Shown: positions 8,878 to 18,354 of the stretch, piece by piece
Layout of the letters: every line of letters starts with the position of its first letter
Numbering within the stretch: position 1 is the stretch's first letter
Assembly: GCA_002360925.1 (NCBI GenBank)
Contig: DERN01000011.1
Span: forward strand, 4,791-68,790
Direction: 5' to 3'
Length of the DNA: 64,000 nt
DNA from: Flavobacteriaceae bacterium UBA3339
GTDB taxonomy: Bacteria; Bacteroidota; Bacteroidia; Flavobacteriales; Flavobacteriaceae
Notes under the pieces: model-generated
Told to the model about the DNA's origin: nothing
The model's input: only the letters and a program-made list of their open reading frames with translations
The model's database searches: none
Translations under genes and position numbers: made by a program

Positions 8878-9891
8878 ATGATGAATACAAATGAAATCGA
8901 GTTTCTTACTAATTTTCTAGAAACACCGAAACAAATAGCAATTATTCCGCATCGCAATCCAGATGGTGACGCTTTAGGCTCAACTTTAGGATTGTATCAT
9001 GTTTTAAAGCAATTAAATCATAACGTTAAAGTTATTTCGCCAAACGAATTTCCCGATTTTATTAGCTGGCTTCCGGGTGCTGATGAAGTCTTGATTTTTG
9101 AGCGAAATCATGAAACTTGCAAAAAATTTCTACAAAACAGCAATCTAATTTTTACATTAGATTTTAATGCATTGCATAGAACTGGCGAGCAAATGGGAGC
9201 TTTTTTAAGTACGCTTTCTGCCGATTTTGTCATGATCGATCATCATCAAATGCCAGATGATTATGCAAAAATCACGGTTTCCGACACTTCTTTTGGTTCT
9301 ACTTGCGAACTTTTATATCGTTTTTTACAACAATTATCTTTACAAAAATACATCAACAAAGATGTTGCAACTTGTATTTATACTGGAATTGTAACCGATT
9401 CGGGCTCGTTTAAATTTACCAAAACCACAGGAAATACACACAGAGTTGTCGCTGATTTAATCGATTTGGGAATTGATAATCCCGGAATTCACAACAATCT
9501 TTTTAGTACAAGTTCGTACAATCGTTTACAATTATTAGGTCGTGCTTTAGAAAAACTAAAAGTATTTCCCGAACATAAAACGGCTTATACATGGTTATCG
9601 CAAAAAGATCTTTATGAATTTAATTTTCAAAAAGGCGATACAGAAGGAATCGTAAATTACGGTTTATCGATAAACGGCATAGATTTAGCTGCCATTTTTA
9701 TTGAAAATAAAGACGAAGGAATCATTAAGATTTCGTTTAGATCGGAAGGAAGTTTTGATGTGAATGAATTTTCAAGAAATTATTTTAATGGTGGAGGACA
9801 TATTAATGCTGCCGGCGGAAAATCGTTCGATTCTATGCAAGAAACGCTTTCTAAATTCGAAACTATTTTAAAAGAAATAAACAAACAATAA
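8878..9891 (+). CDS. nrnA: DHH-family phosphoesterase, NrnA-like (nanoRNase/pAp phosphatase)
   Basis: A 337-residue DHH/DHHA1 protein. The N-terminal DHH domain carries IPHRNPDGDALGSTLG, DFNALHR and VMIDHHQMPDDY, the metal-binding acid/His motifs. The C-terminal DHHA1 domain ends with NGGGHINAAGGKSFD, the substrate-binding GGGH motif. NrnA enzymes degrade 2-5-nt RNAs and dephosphorylate pAp. Two tandem ATG codons start the frame at 8878; either could be used. It is followed 2 bp later by gldI, so the two are probably co-transcribed. Confidence 0.92.
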   Translation: MMNTNEIEFLTNFLETPKQIAIIPHRNPDGDALGSTLGLYHVLKQLNHNVKVISPNEFPDFISWLPGADEVLIFERNHETCKKFLQNSNLIFTLDFNALHRTGEQMGAFLSTLSADFVMIDHHQMPDDYAKITVSDTSFGSTCELLYRFLQQLSLQKYINKDVATCIYTGIVTDSGSFKFTKTTGNTHRVVADLIDLGIDNPGIHNNLFSTSSYNRLQLLGRALEKLKVFPEHKTAYTWLSQKDLYEFNFQKGDTEGIVNYGLSINGIDLAAIFIENKDEGIIKISFRSEGSFDVNEFSRNYFNGGGHINAAGGKSFDSMQETLSKFETILKEINKQ

Positions 9892-9893
9892 CT

Positions 9894-10430
9894 ATGAAAA
9901 GATTTTTTGCTTGTTTGGGTTTGCTTACTTTTTTAGTTGCTTGTAAACAACCTACTCCGCGAGAACCTATTACATATCGTTCCGGAACTTTTATAAAAGA
10001 ATCGGTTCAGCGTAATAAAAACTTGGTTCAAGACGAAGAAAAAATCATTCAGGATTTAATAAAAAAAGATTCTGAACATAAATATTATCAAAGTTCGTTA
10101 GGTTTTTGGTACAAATACCACGAAGCTAACACAACCGATTCTTTAACTCCTAAAAAAGGTGATATCGTTAAATTAGACTTCGAAATCTATGATATTAATG
10201 AACAGCTTATTTACGGAAAAGATGAAACAACTCCGAAAGTTTATGCAGTCGATAAGCAAGAAATAATGGTTGGTTTGCGCCACGCAGTAAAATTAATGCA
10301 CAAAGGCGAAACTATTTCGTTCGTTTTCCCATCGCATATGGCATACGGATATTTAGGAGATAAAGCTAAAATCGGAACCAACGAACCTTTAATTTGTAAA
10401 GTAACACTCATTGATATTAAACCAGAATAA
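9894..10430 (+). CDS. gldI: Gliding motility-associated peptidyl-prolyl isomerase GldI
   Basis: A 178-residue lipoprotein with signal peptide and lipobox (LVACK, Cys17) and a C-terminal FKBP-type isomerase domain (KKGDIVKLDFEIYD, then GLRHAVKLMHKGETISFVFPSHMAYGY). The length and the N-terminal region after the lipid cysteine match GldI, needed in Flavobacterium for stability of gliding/type IX secretion components. It lies between nrnA and two cyclophilin-FKBP genes, forming a periplasmic protein-folding cluster. The downstream gene begins 1 bp after the stop. Confidence 0.9.
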   Translation: MKRFFACLGLLTFLVACKQPTPREPITYRSGTFIKESVQRNKNLVQDEEKIIQDLIKKDSEHKYYQSSLGFWYKYHEANTTDSLTPKKGDIVKLDFEIYDINEQLIYGKDETTPKVYAVDKQEIMVGLRHAVKLMHKGETISFVFPSHMAYGYLGDKAKIGTNEPLICKVTLIDIKPE

Positions 10431-10431
10431 A

Positions 10432-11493
10432 ATGAAAAAATTCCTTATCTTATTTGCATTGGCATCTACTCAGCTTTTTGCTCAAGGCAAACTTACCGAT
10501 GGTCTTTACGCTAATTTTGTAACAAAAAAAGGCATCATCACAACCGAATTATTTTATAAACAAACTCCTTTAACTGTTGCAAATTTTGTTGCTTTGGCAG
10601 AAGGAACGCATCCTGATGTTAAAGCAGAATACAAAGGAAAACCTTTTTACAACGGATTGAAATTTCATCGCGTTATTGCAGATTTCATGATTCAAGGAGG
10701 TGATCCAAAAGGAGATGGCTCTGGTGAACCAGGTTATTTATTTCCGGATGAAATCGTTCCAGAATTAAAACACGATGTTCCAGGAATTTTATCAATGGCA
10801 AATCGTGGTCCTGCTACAAACGGATCTCAATTTTTCATTACGCACAAACCAACTCCGCATTTAGATGGTCGCCATACCGTTTTTGGAAAAGTTATTAACG
10901 GACAAAATGTAGTGGATGCGATTGAACAAAACGACGTAATTGAAAAAGTTGAAATTGTTCGTGTTGGAAAAGATGTAAAAAAATTCAACGCAGCTAAAGA
11001 ATATTCTTCTGTAATGGCAAAAATCAAAAAAGAGGAAGAAGTAAAAAAACAAAAAGAAGAAGCTTTAAATGCTAAAACTAAAGCTTTATTCAACGAATAT
11101 AACGCAAAAGCAACGGAATTACCTTCTGGAATAAAATTATATGTAGTTGAAAAAGGAATAGGAGGAAAACCAAACGAAGGCGAAAACATTTCTTTTGATT
11201 ATGCTGGTTATTTAGCGGACGGAAAATTATTCGATACCGGAATTGAAAGCTTAGCGACAGAACATGGAATTTTTGATCCACGCAGAAAAGCTGCCGATGC
11301 TTACAAACCTTTAAACTACACATTTGGCGAAAAAGGCGGTTTTATTCAAGGAATGACCGAAGGTTTGTTGCAATTGAATAAAGGCGATAAAGCGTATATT
11401 TTTATTCCATCTGAATTAGGTTACGGAAGTCGCGCAATGGGACCAATTCCGGCGAATTCTAATTTAGTATTTTATGTAGATATTAAACAATAA
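10432..11493 (+). CDS. Exported cyclophilin-FKBP fusion peptidyl-prolyl isomerase
   Basis: A 353-residue protein with a cleavable signal peptide (MKKFLILFALASTQLFAQ) and two isomerase domains. The cyclophilin part spans about residues 25-180 (FHRVIADFMIQGGDP, GILSMANRGPATNGSQFF). A charged coiled-coil-like linker follows (about 185-220), then an FKBP part to the end (GYLADGKLFDTG, KGDKAYIFIPSELGYGSRAMG). Both should catalyse proline isomerisation on exported proteins. The ATG at 10432 is chosen over an upstream TTG because it opens directly on the signal peptide. It is a paralog of the next gene and of the one at 50662-51594. Confidence 0.9.
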   Translation: MKKFLILFALASTQLFAQGKLTDGLYANFVTKKGIITTELFYKQTPLTVANFVALAEGTHPDVKAEYKGKPFYNGLKFHRVIADFMIQGGDPKGDGSGEPGYLFPDEIVPELKHDVPGILSMANRGPATNGSQFFITHKPTPHLDGRHTVFGKVINGQNVVDAIEQNDVIEKVEIVRVGKDVKKFNAAKEYSSVMAKIKKEEEVKKQKEEALNAKTKALFNEYNAKATELPSGIKLYVVEKGIGGKPNEGENISFDYAGYLADGKLFDTGIESLATEHGIFDPRRKAADAYKPLNYTFGEKGGFIQGMTEGLLQLNKGDKAYIFIPSELGYGSRAMGPIPANSNLVFYVDIKQ

Positions 11494-11506
11494 ATAATCG
11501 TAAACA

Positions 11507-12583
11507 ATGAAAAAAATCTTAGCAATTACAGCTTTAGCAGCTACATTGTTTGTTTCATGTAAAAAAGAAGAATCAAATCTTCCAGAAGGCTTATATGCCG
11601 AAATTACAACAAACAAAGGAAAAATCGTTGCACAATTAGAATATGAAAAAGTTCCTTTAACGGTAGCAAACTTTGTAAGTTTGGCTGAAGGAAATAATCC
11701 GTTTGTTGAGCCGAAATTTAAAGACAAACCTTTTTACGACGGATTGACATTTCATCGAGTAATCGAAAACTTCATGATTCAAGGTGGAGATCCGGATGGA
11801 ACTGGAGAAGGCGGACCTGGATATAAATTTAATGATGAATTTAATGCAGAATTAAAACACGATAAACCGGGAATTTTATCAATGGCAAACGCCGGTCCTG
11901 GAACAAATGGTTCTCAATTTTTCATTACACATGTTCCTACGCCTTGGTTAGACGGAATGCACAGTGTTTTTGGACACGTAATTGAAGGACAAGATATTGT
12001 AAATCAAATTGTACAAGGAGATAAAATTGAATCTATTAAAATCATTCGTTCAGGCGATAATGCTAAAAAATTCGATGCTCCTAAAGTTTTTAAAGAAAAA
12101 CAAGACGAAAATAAAAAAGTTCAAGAGCAAGCAGATAAAGCTATCGAAGGAGTTATGAATCAAACGGTTCAAACATTAAACGATGCTAAATCTAAAGCTA
12201 ATAAAAACACATCTGGTTTGTCTTATTTTGTTTTTGAAAAAGGAAATGGCGGGAAACCAAAAGCAGGAGATAAAATCAATGTAGCATATGCAGGTTATTT
12301 CGAAAATGGTCGTTTGTTTGATACGAGTATAGAGCGAATTGCCGAAAAATACAATATGTTAGATGCTCAGAGAAAAGCTGCAAATGGCTATACTCCTATT
12401 CCGTTTGAATATGGTCAAAAAACAGGGTTAATTCCAGGGTTTATTGAAGGAATCGAACAATTAAACATTGGAGATAAAGCATACATCTTCATTCCTTCTC
12501 ACTTAGCTTATGGCGAAAGAGGTGCCGGAAGCGCAATTCCACCAAATACAGATTTAGTTTTCGAACTACACATCACTAAATAA
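11507..12583 (+). CDS. Lipoprotein cyclophilin-FKBP fusion peptidyl-prolyl isomerase
   Basis: A 358-residue paralog of the preceding gene, 13 bp downstream, with the same domain order: cyclophilin (FHRVIENFMIQGGDPDG, NAGPGTNGSQFF), a charged linker, then FKBP (GYFENGRLFDTSIE, YIFIPSHLAYGERGAGS). It differs in having a lipobox (LFVSCKK, Cys18), so it is probably anchored in a membrane rather than free in the periplasm. The conserved insertion around AQRKAANGY within the FKBP part is shared with its neighbour, supporting tandem gene duplication. Confidence 0.9.
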   Translation: MKKILAITALAATLFVSCKKEESNLPEGLYAEITTNKGKIVAQLEYEKVPLTVANFVSLAEGNNPFVEPKFKDKPFYDGLTFHRVIENFMIQGGDPDGTGEGGPGYKFNDEFNAELKHDKPGILSMANAGPGTNGSQFFITHVPTPWLDGMHSVFGHVIEGQDIVNQIVQGDKIESIKIIRSGDNAKKFDAPKVFKEKQDENKKVQEQADKAIEGVMNQTVQTLNDAKSKANKNTSGLSYFVFEKGNGGKPKAGDKINVAYAGYFENGRLFDTSIERIAEKYNMLDAQRKAANGYTPIPFEYGQKTGLIPGFIEGIEQLNIGDKAYIFIPSHLAYGERGAGSAIPPNTDLVFELHITK

Positions 12584-12585
12584 TT

Positions 12586-12609
12586 AAAGAGGCTTTTGCC
12601 TCTTTTTTT
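12586..12609 (+). terminator. Intrinsic terminator after the isomerase cluster
   Basis: AAAGAGGC-TTTT-GCCTCTTT followed by a T run, directly after the second isomerase gene. Confidence 0.9.
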
Positions 12610-12661
12610 GTTTCTAACCTTTCAAGATGCTATATTTACTTACATAAAACAGTTAAACAAA

Positions 12662-14203
12662 ATGAATAAAAAATATACGTTTTTATCTTTCATTCTTTTA
12701 GGTTCTTTTGCTTTAAATGCTCAGAATTTCCAAGAAAACAAATCGAATATCTACACCAAAATAATTCAAGAAGTTGAGCAAAACAATCAATTAGAATTGC
12801 TTGCGCACGAACTTTTAGACAATATTGGTCCGCGTTTGGTCGGTTCACCCGAAATGAAAAAAGCACATGATTGGGTTGTTTCAACTTACGGAAATTGGAA
12901 TATTAAAGCAGAAAATATTGCGTATGGAAGTTGGAAATCTTGGCAACGCGGAACTACAGAAATTACGATGACTTCGCCAAGAATCAAATCGTTAGAAGGA
13001 ACACAATTAGCCTGGAACTCAAACACTAAAAAGCCTATTGAAGCTGAAGTTGTATTGATGCCAATATTCAAAAACACAACGGATTTTGAACGTTGGACAA
13101 ACACAGCAAAAGGAAAAATAATATTGATTTCGCAATATCAAAATTCAGGTCGACCAGAACAACAATGGAAAGATCAAGCTACAGAAGAAGATTTCAACAA
13201 ATACAAATCTTCAAAAGAAGAATTATTAAATGAATGGAATAGCAGCATTAAATCAACAGGAAAATCGATTCGAGAAATTGTTTCGTATTTAGAAACAAAA
13301 GGAGCCGTAGGTTTTATTCAATCATATTCAACCGGAATTATGGGAAGTAATCGCGTATTTTACAGTTTTGCTAACAATGTTCCAATGATTGATATTAGTT
13401 TAGAAGATTACGGACTTTTATATCGCTTAGCTAAATTCGATAAAGCTCCAAAAGTCAAAATCAATACCCAATCAAAAGATTTAGGAACAACACAAACATT
13501 CAACACCATTGCCACAATTCCAGGAAAAACTAAACCAAACGAATATGTAATGCTTTCAGCGCATTTAGATTCTTGGGATGGCGCTCAAGGCGCTACAGAT
13601 AACGGAACCGGAACTATTTTAATGATGGAAGTTGCGCGTTTAATTCAAAAATATCATCCAAATAATGACCGCACCATTGTAATTGGACATTGGGGAAGTG
13701 AAGAACAAGGTTTAAACGGCTCGCGTGCTTATGTAATGGATCATCCTACCGAAGTTCAAAAAATAAAAGTTCTTTTTAATCAAGATAGCGGAACGGGACG
13801 AATTAATTATATTGGCGGACAAGGATTTGCAAACTCATACGATTATTTAGGAAATTGGTTACAAAACATTCCTGAAAATGTTCGTAAACACATTAAAACA
13901 GATTTCCCGGGAATGCCACAAACAGGTGGTACAGACAACGCAACCTTTGTTGCTACAGGAATTCCTGCTTTTAATTTAGGAACTCAAAGTTGGGATTACG
14001 GATCATATACTTGGCATACAAACAGAGATACATACGATAAAATTGTATTTCCAGAGTTAGAAAAAAACGTTGTTGCTACTGTTATTTTAGCTTTGGAAGC
14101 AGCAAATGATCCAAACGAAATTTCAAACACCAAACGAGTTCTTCCTAAAAATACTGAATGGCCTACTACCAAAGAACCAAAACGAAATTCAAATGATTAT
14201 TAG
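12662..14203 (+). CDS. M28-family zinc peptidase, carboxypeptidase Q-like
   Basis: A 513-residue exported metallopeptidase: signal peptide (MNKKYTFLSFILLGSFALNAQ), a protease-associated-like insert in the middle, and an M28 catalytic core from about residue 290. Zinc and catalytic residues are visible in SAHLDSWDGAQGATDNGTG (His, then Asp), WGSEEQGLNG (Glu-Glu), NQDSGTG (Asp) and WHTNRDTYDK (His). The order matches plasma glutamate carboxypeptidase/carboxypeptidase Q-like enzymes that hydrolyse short peptides. An earlier in-frame start inside the upstream terminator is rejected; the ATG at 12662 opens on the signal peptide. Confidence 0.88.
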   Translation: MNKKYTFLSFILLGSFALNAQNFQENKSNIYTKIIQEVEQNNQLELLAHELLDNIGPRLVGSPEMKKAHDWVVSTYGNWNIKAENIAYGSWKSWQRGTTEITMTSPRIKSLEGTQLAWNSNTKKPIEAEVVLMPIFKNTTDFERWTNTAKGKIILISQYQNSGRPEQQWKDQATEEDFNKYKSSKEELLNEWNSSIKSTGKSIREIVSYLETKGAVGFIQSYSTGIMGSNRVFYSFANNVPMIDISLEDYGLLYRLAKFDKAPKVKINTQSKDLGTTQTFNTIATIPGKTKPNEYVMLSAHLDSWDGAQGATDNGTGTILMMEVARLIQKYHPNNDRTIVIGHWGSEEQGLNGSRAYVMDHPTEVQKIKVLFNQDSGTGRINYIGGQGFANSYDYLGNWLQNIPENVRKHIKTDFPGMPQTGGTDNATFVATGIPAFNLGTQSWDYGSYTWHTNRDTYDKIVFPELEKNVVATVILALEAANDPNEISNTKRVLPKNTEWPTTKEPKRNSNDY

Positions 14204-14222
14204 ACTCTAAAAACTTGTTAAT

Positions 14223-14258
14223 AAAAAAACGGAAAGTAAAAAATTACTTTCCGTTTTT
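14223..14258. terminator. Bidirectional intrinsic terminator
   Basis: ACGGAAAGT and ACTTTCCGT form a stem flanked by A and T runs between the convergent M28 peptidase and bshA genes. Confidence 0.88.
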
Positions 14259-14261
14259 ATT

Positions 14262-15389
14262 TTAGTTATTCAACAAGGCTTTTTGATAAATCTCTTCATA
14301 CATTGGAACAATTTTATCTACACTAAATAATTTAGAATGTCGATAAGCTTGTTCTTTAAATTGTTGTAACGTAATATCGTCTTTTAAAATTTGTAAAGAA
14401 TGCTGAACCATTCCGTCGATATCGCCAATATCATTTAAAAATCCGGAAACGCCTTGAAGGTTTACTTCTGGTAATCCTCCTGCGTTTGAAGAAATAACCG
14501 GAACTTTATTTGCCATAGCTTCTAAAGCTGCCAATCCAAAACTTTCGGTTTCTGACGGTAATAAAAACAAATCGGAATATTTTAAAATACTATCGATTTC
14601 AGATGAATTACCAAAGAAAATAACTTTGTTTTCAATTCCTAATTCACTAACTAATTTTTCAGCTTCTAAACGCTCAGGTCCGTCGCCAACCATCATTAGT
14701 TTTGCAGGAATCTCTTTTTGAATTCCATCAAAAACTTTTACAATATCTAAAATACGTTTTACTTTTCTAAAGTTACTTATATGTGTTACAATGCGCTCAT
14801 TATCATTCGCAAACAAATTTCGTCTACATTGCATTTGTAAATCTCCGACTTTTTTATCTTCAATAAAATTCGGAATTACATAAATATCTTTTTTGGTGTC
14901 GAAAAGTTCATATGTCGATTTCTTTAAATCTTCGGAAACAGACGTTACATAATCGGACTGGTTTATACTAAAACTAACCGCTGTTTTGTAAAACGGATGA
15001 TTTCCAACCAATGTAATATCGGTTCCGTGTAATGTGGTAACCATTGGCAACTTAATATTCTGCTCTAATAACATTTGTTTTGCCATATAACCTGCAAAAG
15101 CATGCGGAATTGCATAATGAACATGTAAAACTTCGATTTTGTGAAGCTTTACCATATCCACAATTTTACTAGAAAGTGCCAATTCGTACGGTTGATAATG
15201 AAACAACGGATATTCAGGAACCACTACTTCGTGATAAAAAATATTAGGATTCAACAACGCCAAACGTACCGGCTGATTATATGTGATAAAATGTACTTCG
15301 TGACCTCTGTTGGCAAGCTCTAAACCTAATTCGGTTGCAACCACGCCACTTCCCCCAAAAGTTGGATAACAAACTATTGCTATTTTCAT
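14262..15389 (-). CDS. bshA: N-acetyl-alpha-D-glucosaminyl L-malate synthase BshA
   Basis: A 375-residue GT4-family glycosyltransferase. The opening MKIAIVCYPTFGGSGVVATELG and the central VTTLHGTDITLVG segment are diagnostic of BshA, which transfers GlcNAc from UDP-GlcNAc to L-malate in the first step of bacillithiol synthesis. The nucleotide-binding part has PSETESFGLAALEAMANKVP, the usual E-x7-E retaining motif. It is cytoplasmic. It lies 10 bp downstream of the glycosidase/hydrolase gene and is probably in one transcript with it. Confidence 0.95.
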   Translation of the reverse strand: MKIAIVCYPTFGGSGVVATELGLELANRGHEVHFITYNQPVRLALLNPNIFYHEVVVPEYPLFHYQPYELALSSKIVDMVKLHKIEVLHVHYAIPHAFAGYMAKQMLLEQNIKLPMVTTLHGTDITLVGNHPFYKTAVSFSINQSDYVTSVSEDLKKSTYELFDTKKDIYVIPNFIEDKKVGDLQMQCRRNLFANDNERIVTHISNFRKVKRILDIVKVFDGIQKEIPAKLMMVGDGPERLEAEKLVSELGIENKVIFFGNSSEIDSILKYSDLFLLPSETESFGLAALEAMANKVPVISSNAGGLPEVNLQGVSGFLNDIGDIDGMVQHSLQILKDDITLQQFKEQAYRHSKLFSVDKIVPMYEEIYQKALLNN

Positions 15390-15399
15390 AAATTGATTA

Positions 15400-18279
15400 C
15401 TAATGGATTATAGAATCGTAAATTATTTGTTGAATATCTTCTCGGATATTTGCTTTCGATAACTTGTTATCGTTTGCATTTGGATACGTTCTGTTTGATA
15501 AAAACACGTACACGATTTTATTTTCAGGATCTGCCCAAGCCATTGTTCCTGTAAAACCTGTGTGACCGAAACTATTTTTAGATGCACATCCGCAAGTTGG
15601 TCCAGAAGCGCCTAATTGCGGCTTGTCGAAACCTGCTCCTCTCCTATTTCCCGACGAACAAAAATAACAGGTATTAAAAGCTGCCAATGTTTTTTTGGCC
15701 AATAATTGTTTACCTTGATATTCGCCTCCGTCTAAAAACAATTGCATCATTTGCGCTACATCATACGCATTTCCAAACAATCCTGCGTGTCCTGCAACTC
15801 CGCCAAACATGGCAGCGCCCATATCATGAACATATCCGTTTATTTTGGTATATCTGAAATAATCGTCGATTTCTGTTGGAGCTATTCTGCTTGAATCCAA
15901 TTTGGTTAACGGATTGTATGTTAAATTCGTCAAATTCATTGGTTCAATGAAATACTTTTGAAGCAAAACATCTAACGGTTGATTGTATTTTCGTTCAACT
16001 ATTTGTTGTAATAAAATAAAATTTAAATCGCTGTAAACGTATTTTTTGGCTCCTAATTTACTTTCTTTGATTTGATTTAAGATTTCCTTTTTATAATCGG
16101 TTTTTAAATACAAATTTTCAGAAACTTGAATTGAAAAGTCTTTAGAATAAGTTGGCTGATATAAATCTGCTTTAGGTTTTCCGTTTTCATCTAATGTTGA
16201 TTTGTAGAAAGGAATCCAAGCTGTAAATCCCGATTGATGCGTTAAAAGCTCTTTTACCGTTATGTTAGATTTATCGGTATTTTTAAAATCGGGCAACAAA
16301 TCTCCTAATTTATCTTCGAAACGAATTTTTCCTTCATCGTACATTTTCATCACAACAGGAAGCGTTCCTAACATTTTAGAAAGCGAAGCTAAATCATAAA
16401 TCGTTTCCTGATTTACTGGTTGTTTGTGTTCGAAATCTAAAGTTCCAAAGGTTTTATCATAAACAACTTTTCCGTCTTTTAAAACTAAAACCTGTGCTCC
16501 CGGAGCCAATTTCTGATTCACGACTTTTTTACCTAAATCGTCAATTTTCTTTAAATGATTCACATCGATTCCTTCTAAACCTGAAACCGATTGCTGAAAA
16601 TTAGCCGAAGCTTTTATTGAAATTCCGTCTCCTTTTGAAAAATGTTTTCCAATACTAACAGGCGTTTTTCCACTCACATCTGCATAGCCGAATAAAGCAT
16701 TCGAAACTGCATCAAAAGCAAATTTATTATTTTGAAAACCAACAACAATACTATTTAACTTATCGACATTTTTTAAATCGGAAAGCGCATAAGGTTTGGC
16801 AAACGAAACCAAAACCGAAGGTTTTATTGCGGCAATTTTGTCAATCAAAGTAATTTCTGAAAAACTCATATCATGTTTTTTCCACGCTCCGTCTGCTTTG
16901 TGATAACCGATAATAATTTTATCAAAATGCTTTAAATCTTCGCTATAATCTTCCACATCGTTTTCCGAAAAAACGGTAATCATTCCATAACGCTGTAAAG
17001 AATTTATAAAATCGGTGTTAGAATCATCGCCCAATTTTACATAAGCAATTCTATCATCTGACTTTAAAGGCAACATACTTTTTTTGTTTTGCAAAACGGT
17101 TACAATGCCTTTGTATAATTCAAAACTTAAATCATCAAAAGACGAATCATTTAAATCTTTTGAAAGGTTTTTCATCGAAATTTCATTAAATTTCGTCAAT
17201 CCCGACTCGTATTTATGTTTCAAAATCTTTTTAACCGAATACGCTAAACGTTCTTCGGTAAATTCTCCTTTTTCGAACGCCTGATTAAACTTTTCGATTG
17301 CTTTCGGAACATCTTCAGCAAAAAGCAACACATCGTTTCCTGCCTGAAAAGCAGCCAAATCAATTTCGCCAGGAGATTTAAAATTCGAAGCACCTTTCAT
17401 ATTTAGTGCATCGGTAAAGATCAATCCGTCAAATTTCATTTCTTCTTTCAACAATTCGGTAATCGTTTTATATGACAAAGAAGACGGAATTCCTTTTTGC
17501 GGTTCTAAAGCCGGAACTTCTAAATGCGCCACCATAACCGACGACAAACCTGCCGAAATTAAACTGCGGTAAGGATAAAGTTCTATAGCATTTAAACGTT
17601 TTTTATCGAAATCGATTAAAGGCAATGCATGATGCGAATCGGTTGCAGTATCGCCATGCCCGGGAAAATGCTTTGCTGTTGCATAAATCCCGCTGTTTTG
17701 TAAACCTTTCATTAAGGCAACAGCCTTTTGAGCTACGTTTTCTTTATCTTCTCCAAAACTTCTGTTTCCGATAACCGGATTTTTAGGATTAATGTTAATA
17801 TCGACAACCGGAGCAAACATAAATTGAATTCCCAAACGTTTTGCTTGTTGTGCCATTTGAGTTCCCATTTTTTCGAGCAATTCGTTTTTCTGAATCGCTC
17901 CCAACGTCATATTCCAAGGATATTTGTATGTAGAATCTAAACGCATTCCCAATCCCCATTCGGCATCAATTCCAACAAACATCGGAATTTTAGATTTCGA
18001 CTGTAAATTATTCGTAATGCGCGCTTGACGATAAGGTCCGCCTTGAAAAAAAATAACGCCACCAATTTTGTAATCTTGAACCAAACGTTCTAATTCGTTC
18101 ACATGTTTTTGATCACGATTAGAATACGCCGCCACCATGAACAATTGCCCGACTTTTTCGTTAAACGTCATGGTTTGGTACAAACTATCTGCCCATTGTT
18201 GGGAATTTGATTTTTTATATTTGGATTGAGAAAATATACTTAAAGGTGCTAATAATAAAATAAGGCAAATTTTCTTCAT
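15400..18279 (-). CDS. GH3 beta-N-acetylglucosaminidase fused to a beta-lactamase-like serine hydrolase
   Basis: A 959-residue exported two-enzyme protein. After a signal peptide (MKKICLILLLAPLSIFSQ), the first part is a glycoside hydrolase family 3 domain with the NagZ motif KHFPGHGDTATDSHHALP at about 203-220 and a nucleophile-region FTDALNMKG near 295. A GH3 C-terminal-like region (about 390-560) follows. The last 370 residues are a class C beta-lactamase/penicillin-binding-like serine hydrolase: SLSKMLGT (SxxK), YSDLNF (YxN-like) and GHTGFTG. The combination suggests peptidoglycan turnover, glycan cleavage plus peptide or ester hydrolysis. The fusion is recurrent in Bacteroidota as far as I know. 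Confidence 0.9.
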   Translation of the reverse strand: MKKICLILLLAPLSIFSQSKYKKSNSQQWADSLYQTMTFNEKVGQLFMVAAYSNRDQKHVNELERLVQDYKIGGVIFFQGGPYRQARITNNLQSKSKIPMFVGIDAEWGLGMRLDSTYKYPWNMTLGAIQKNELLEKMGTQMAQQAKRLGIQFMFAPVVDININPKNPVIGNRSFGEDKENVAQKAVALMKGLQNSGIYATAKHFPGHGDTATDSHHALPLIDFDKKRLNAIELYPYRSLISAGLSSVMVAHLEVPALEPQKGIPSSLSYKTITELLKEEMKFDGLIFTDALNMKGASNFKSPGEIDLAAFQAGNDVLLFAEDVPKAIEKFNQAFEKGEFTEERLAYSVKKILKHKYESGLTKFNEISMKNLSKDLNDSSFDDLSFELYKGIVTVLQNKKSMLPLKSDDRIAYVKLGDDSNTDFINSLQRYGMITVFSENDVEDYSEDLKHFDKIIIGYHKADGAWKKHDMSFSEITLIDKIAAIKPSVLVSFAKPYALSDLKNVDKLNSIVVGFQNNKFAFDAVSNALFGYADVSGKTPVSIGKHFSKGDGISIKASANFQQSVSGLEGIDVNHLKKIDDLGKKVVNQKLAPGAQVLVLKDGKVVYDKTFGTLDFEHKQPVNQETIYDLASLSKMLGTLPVVMKMYDEGKIRFEDKLGDLLPDFKNTDKSNITVKELLTHQSGFTAWIPFYKSTLDENGKPKADLYQPTYSKDFSIQVSENLYLKTDYKKEILNQIKESKLGAKKYVYSDLNFILLQQIVERKYNQPLDVLLQKYFIEPMNLTNLTYNPLTKLDSSRIAPTEIDDYFRYTKINGYVHDMGAAMFGGVAGHAGLFGNAYDVAQMMQLFLDGGEYQGKQLLAKKTLAAFNTCYFCSSGNRRGAGFDKPQLGASGPTCGCASKNSFGHTGFTGTMAWADPENKIVYVFLSNRTYPNANDNKLSKANIREDIQQIIYDSIIH

Positions 18280-18354
18280 AGGTTATTTAAAATAAAACAT
18301 CCTCAAAAATAAGCTTTCGAGGATGAAATATGAAATGTATTACATTAAAGTTTC

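Noticed and set aside
10411..10431. TTG start for the first cyclophilin-FKBP fusion
   Set aside because: It overlaps the end of gldI and would precede the signal peptide with seven extra residues.
12596..12661. Earlier start for the M28 peptidase
   Set aside because: It would begin inside the terminator of the previous gene and put 22 residues before an otherwise perfect signal peptide.
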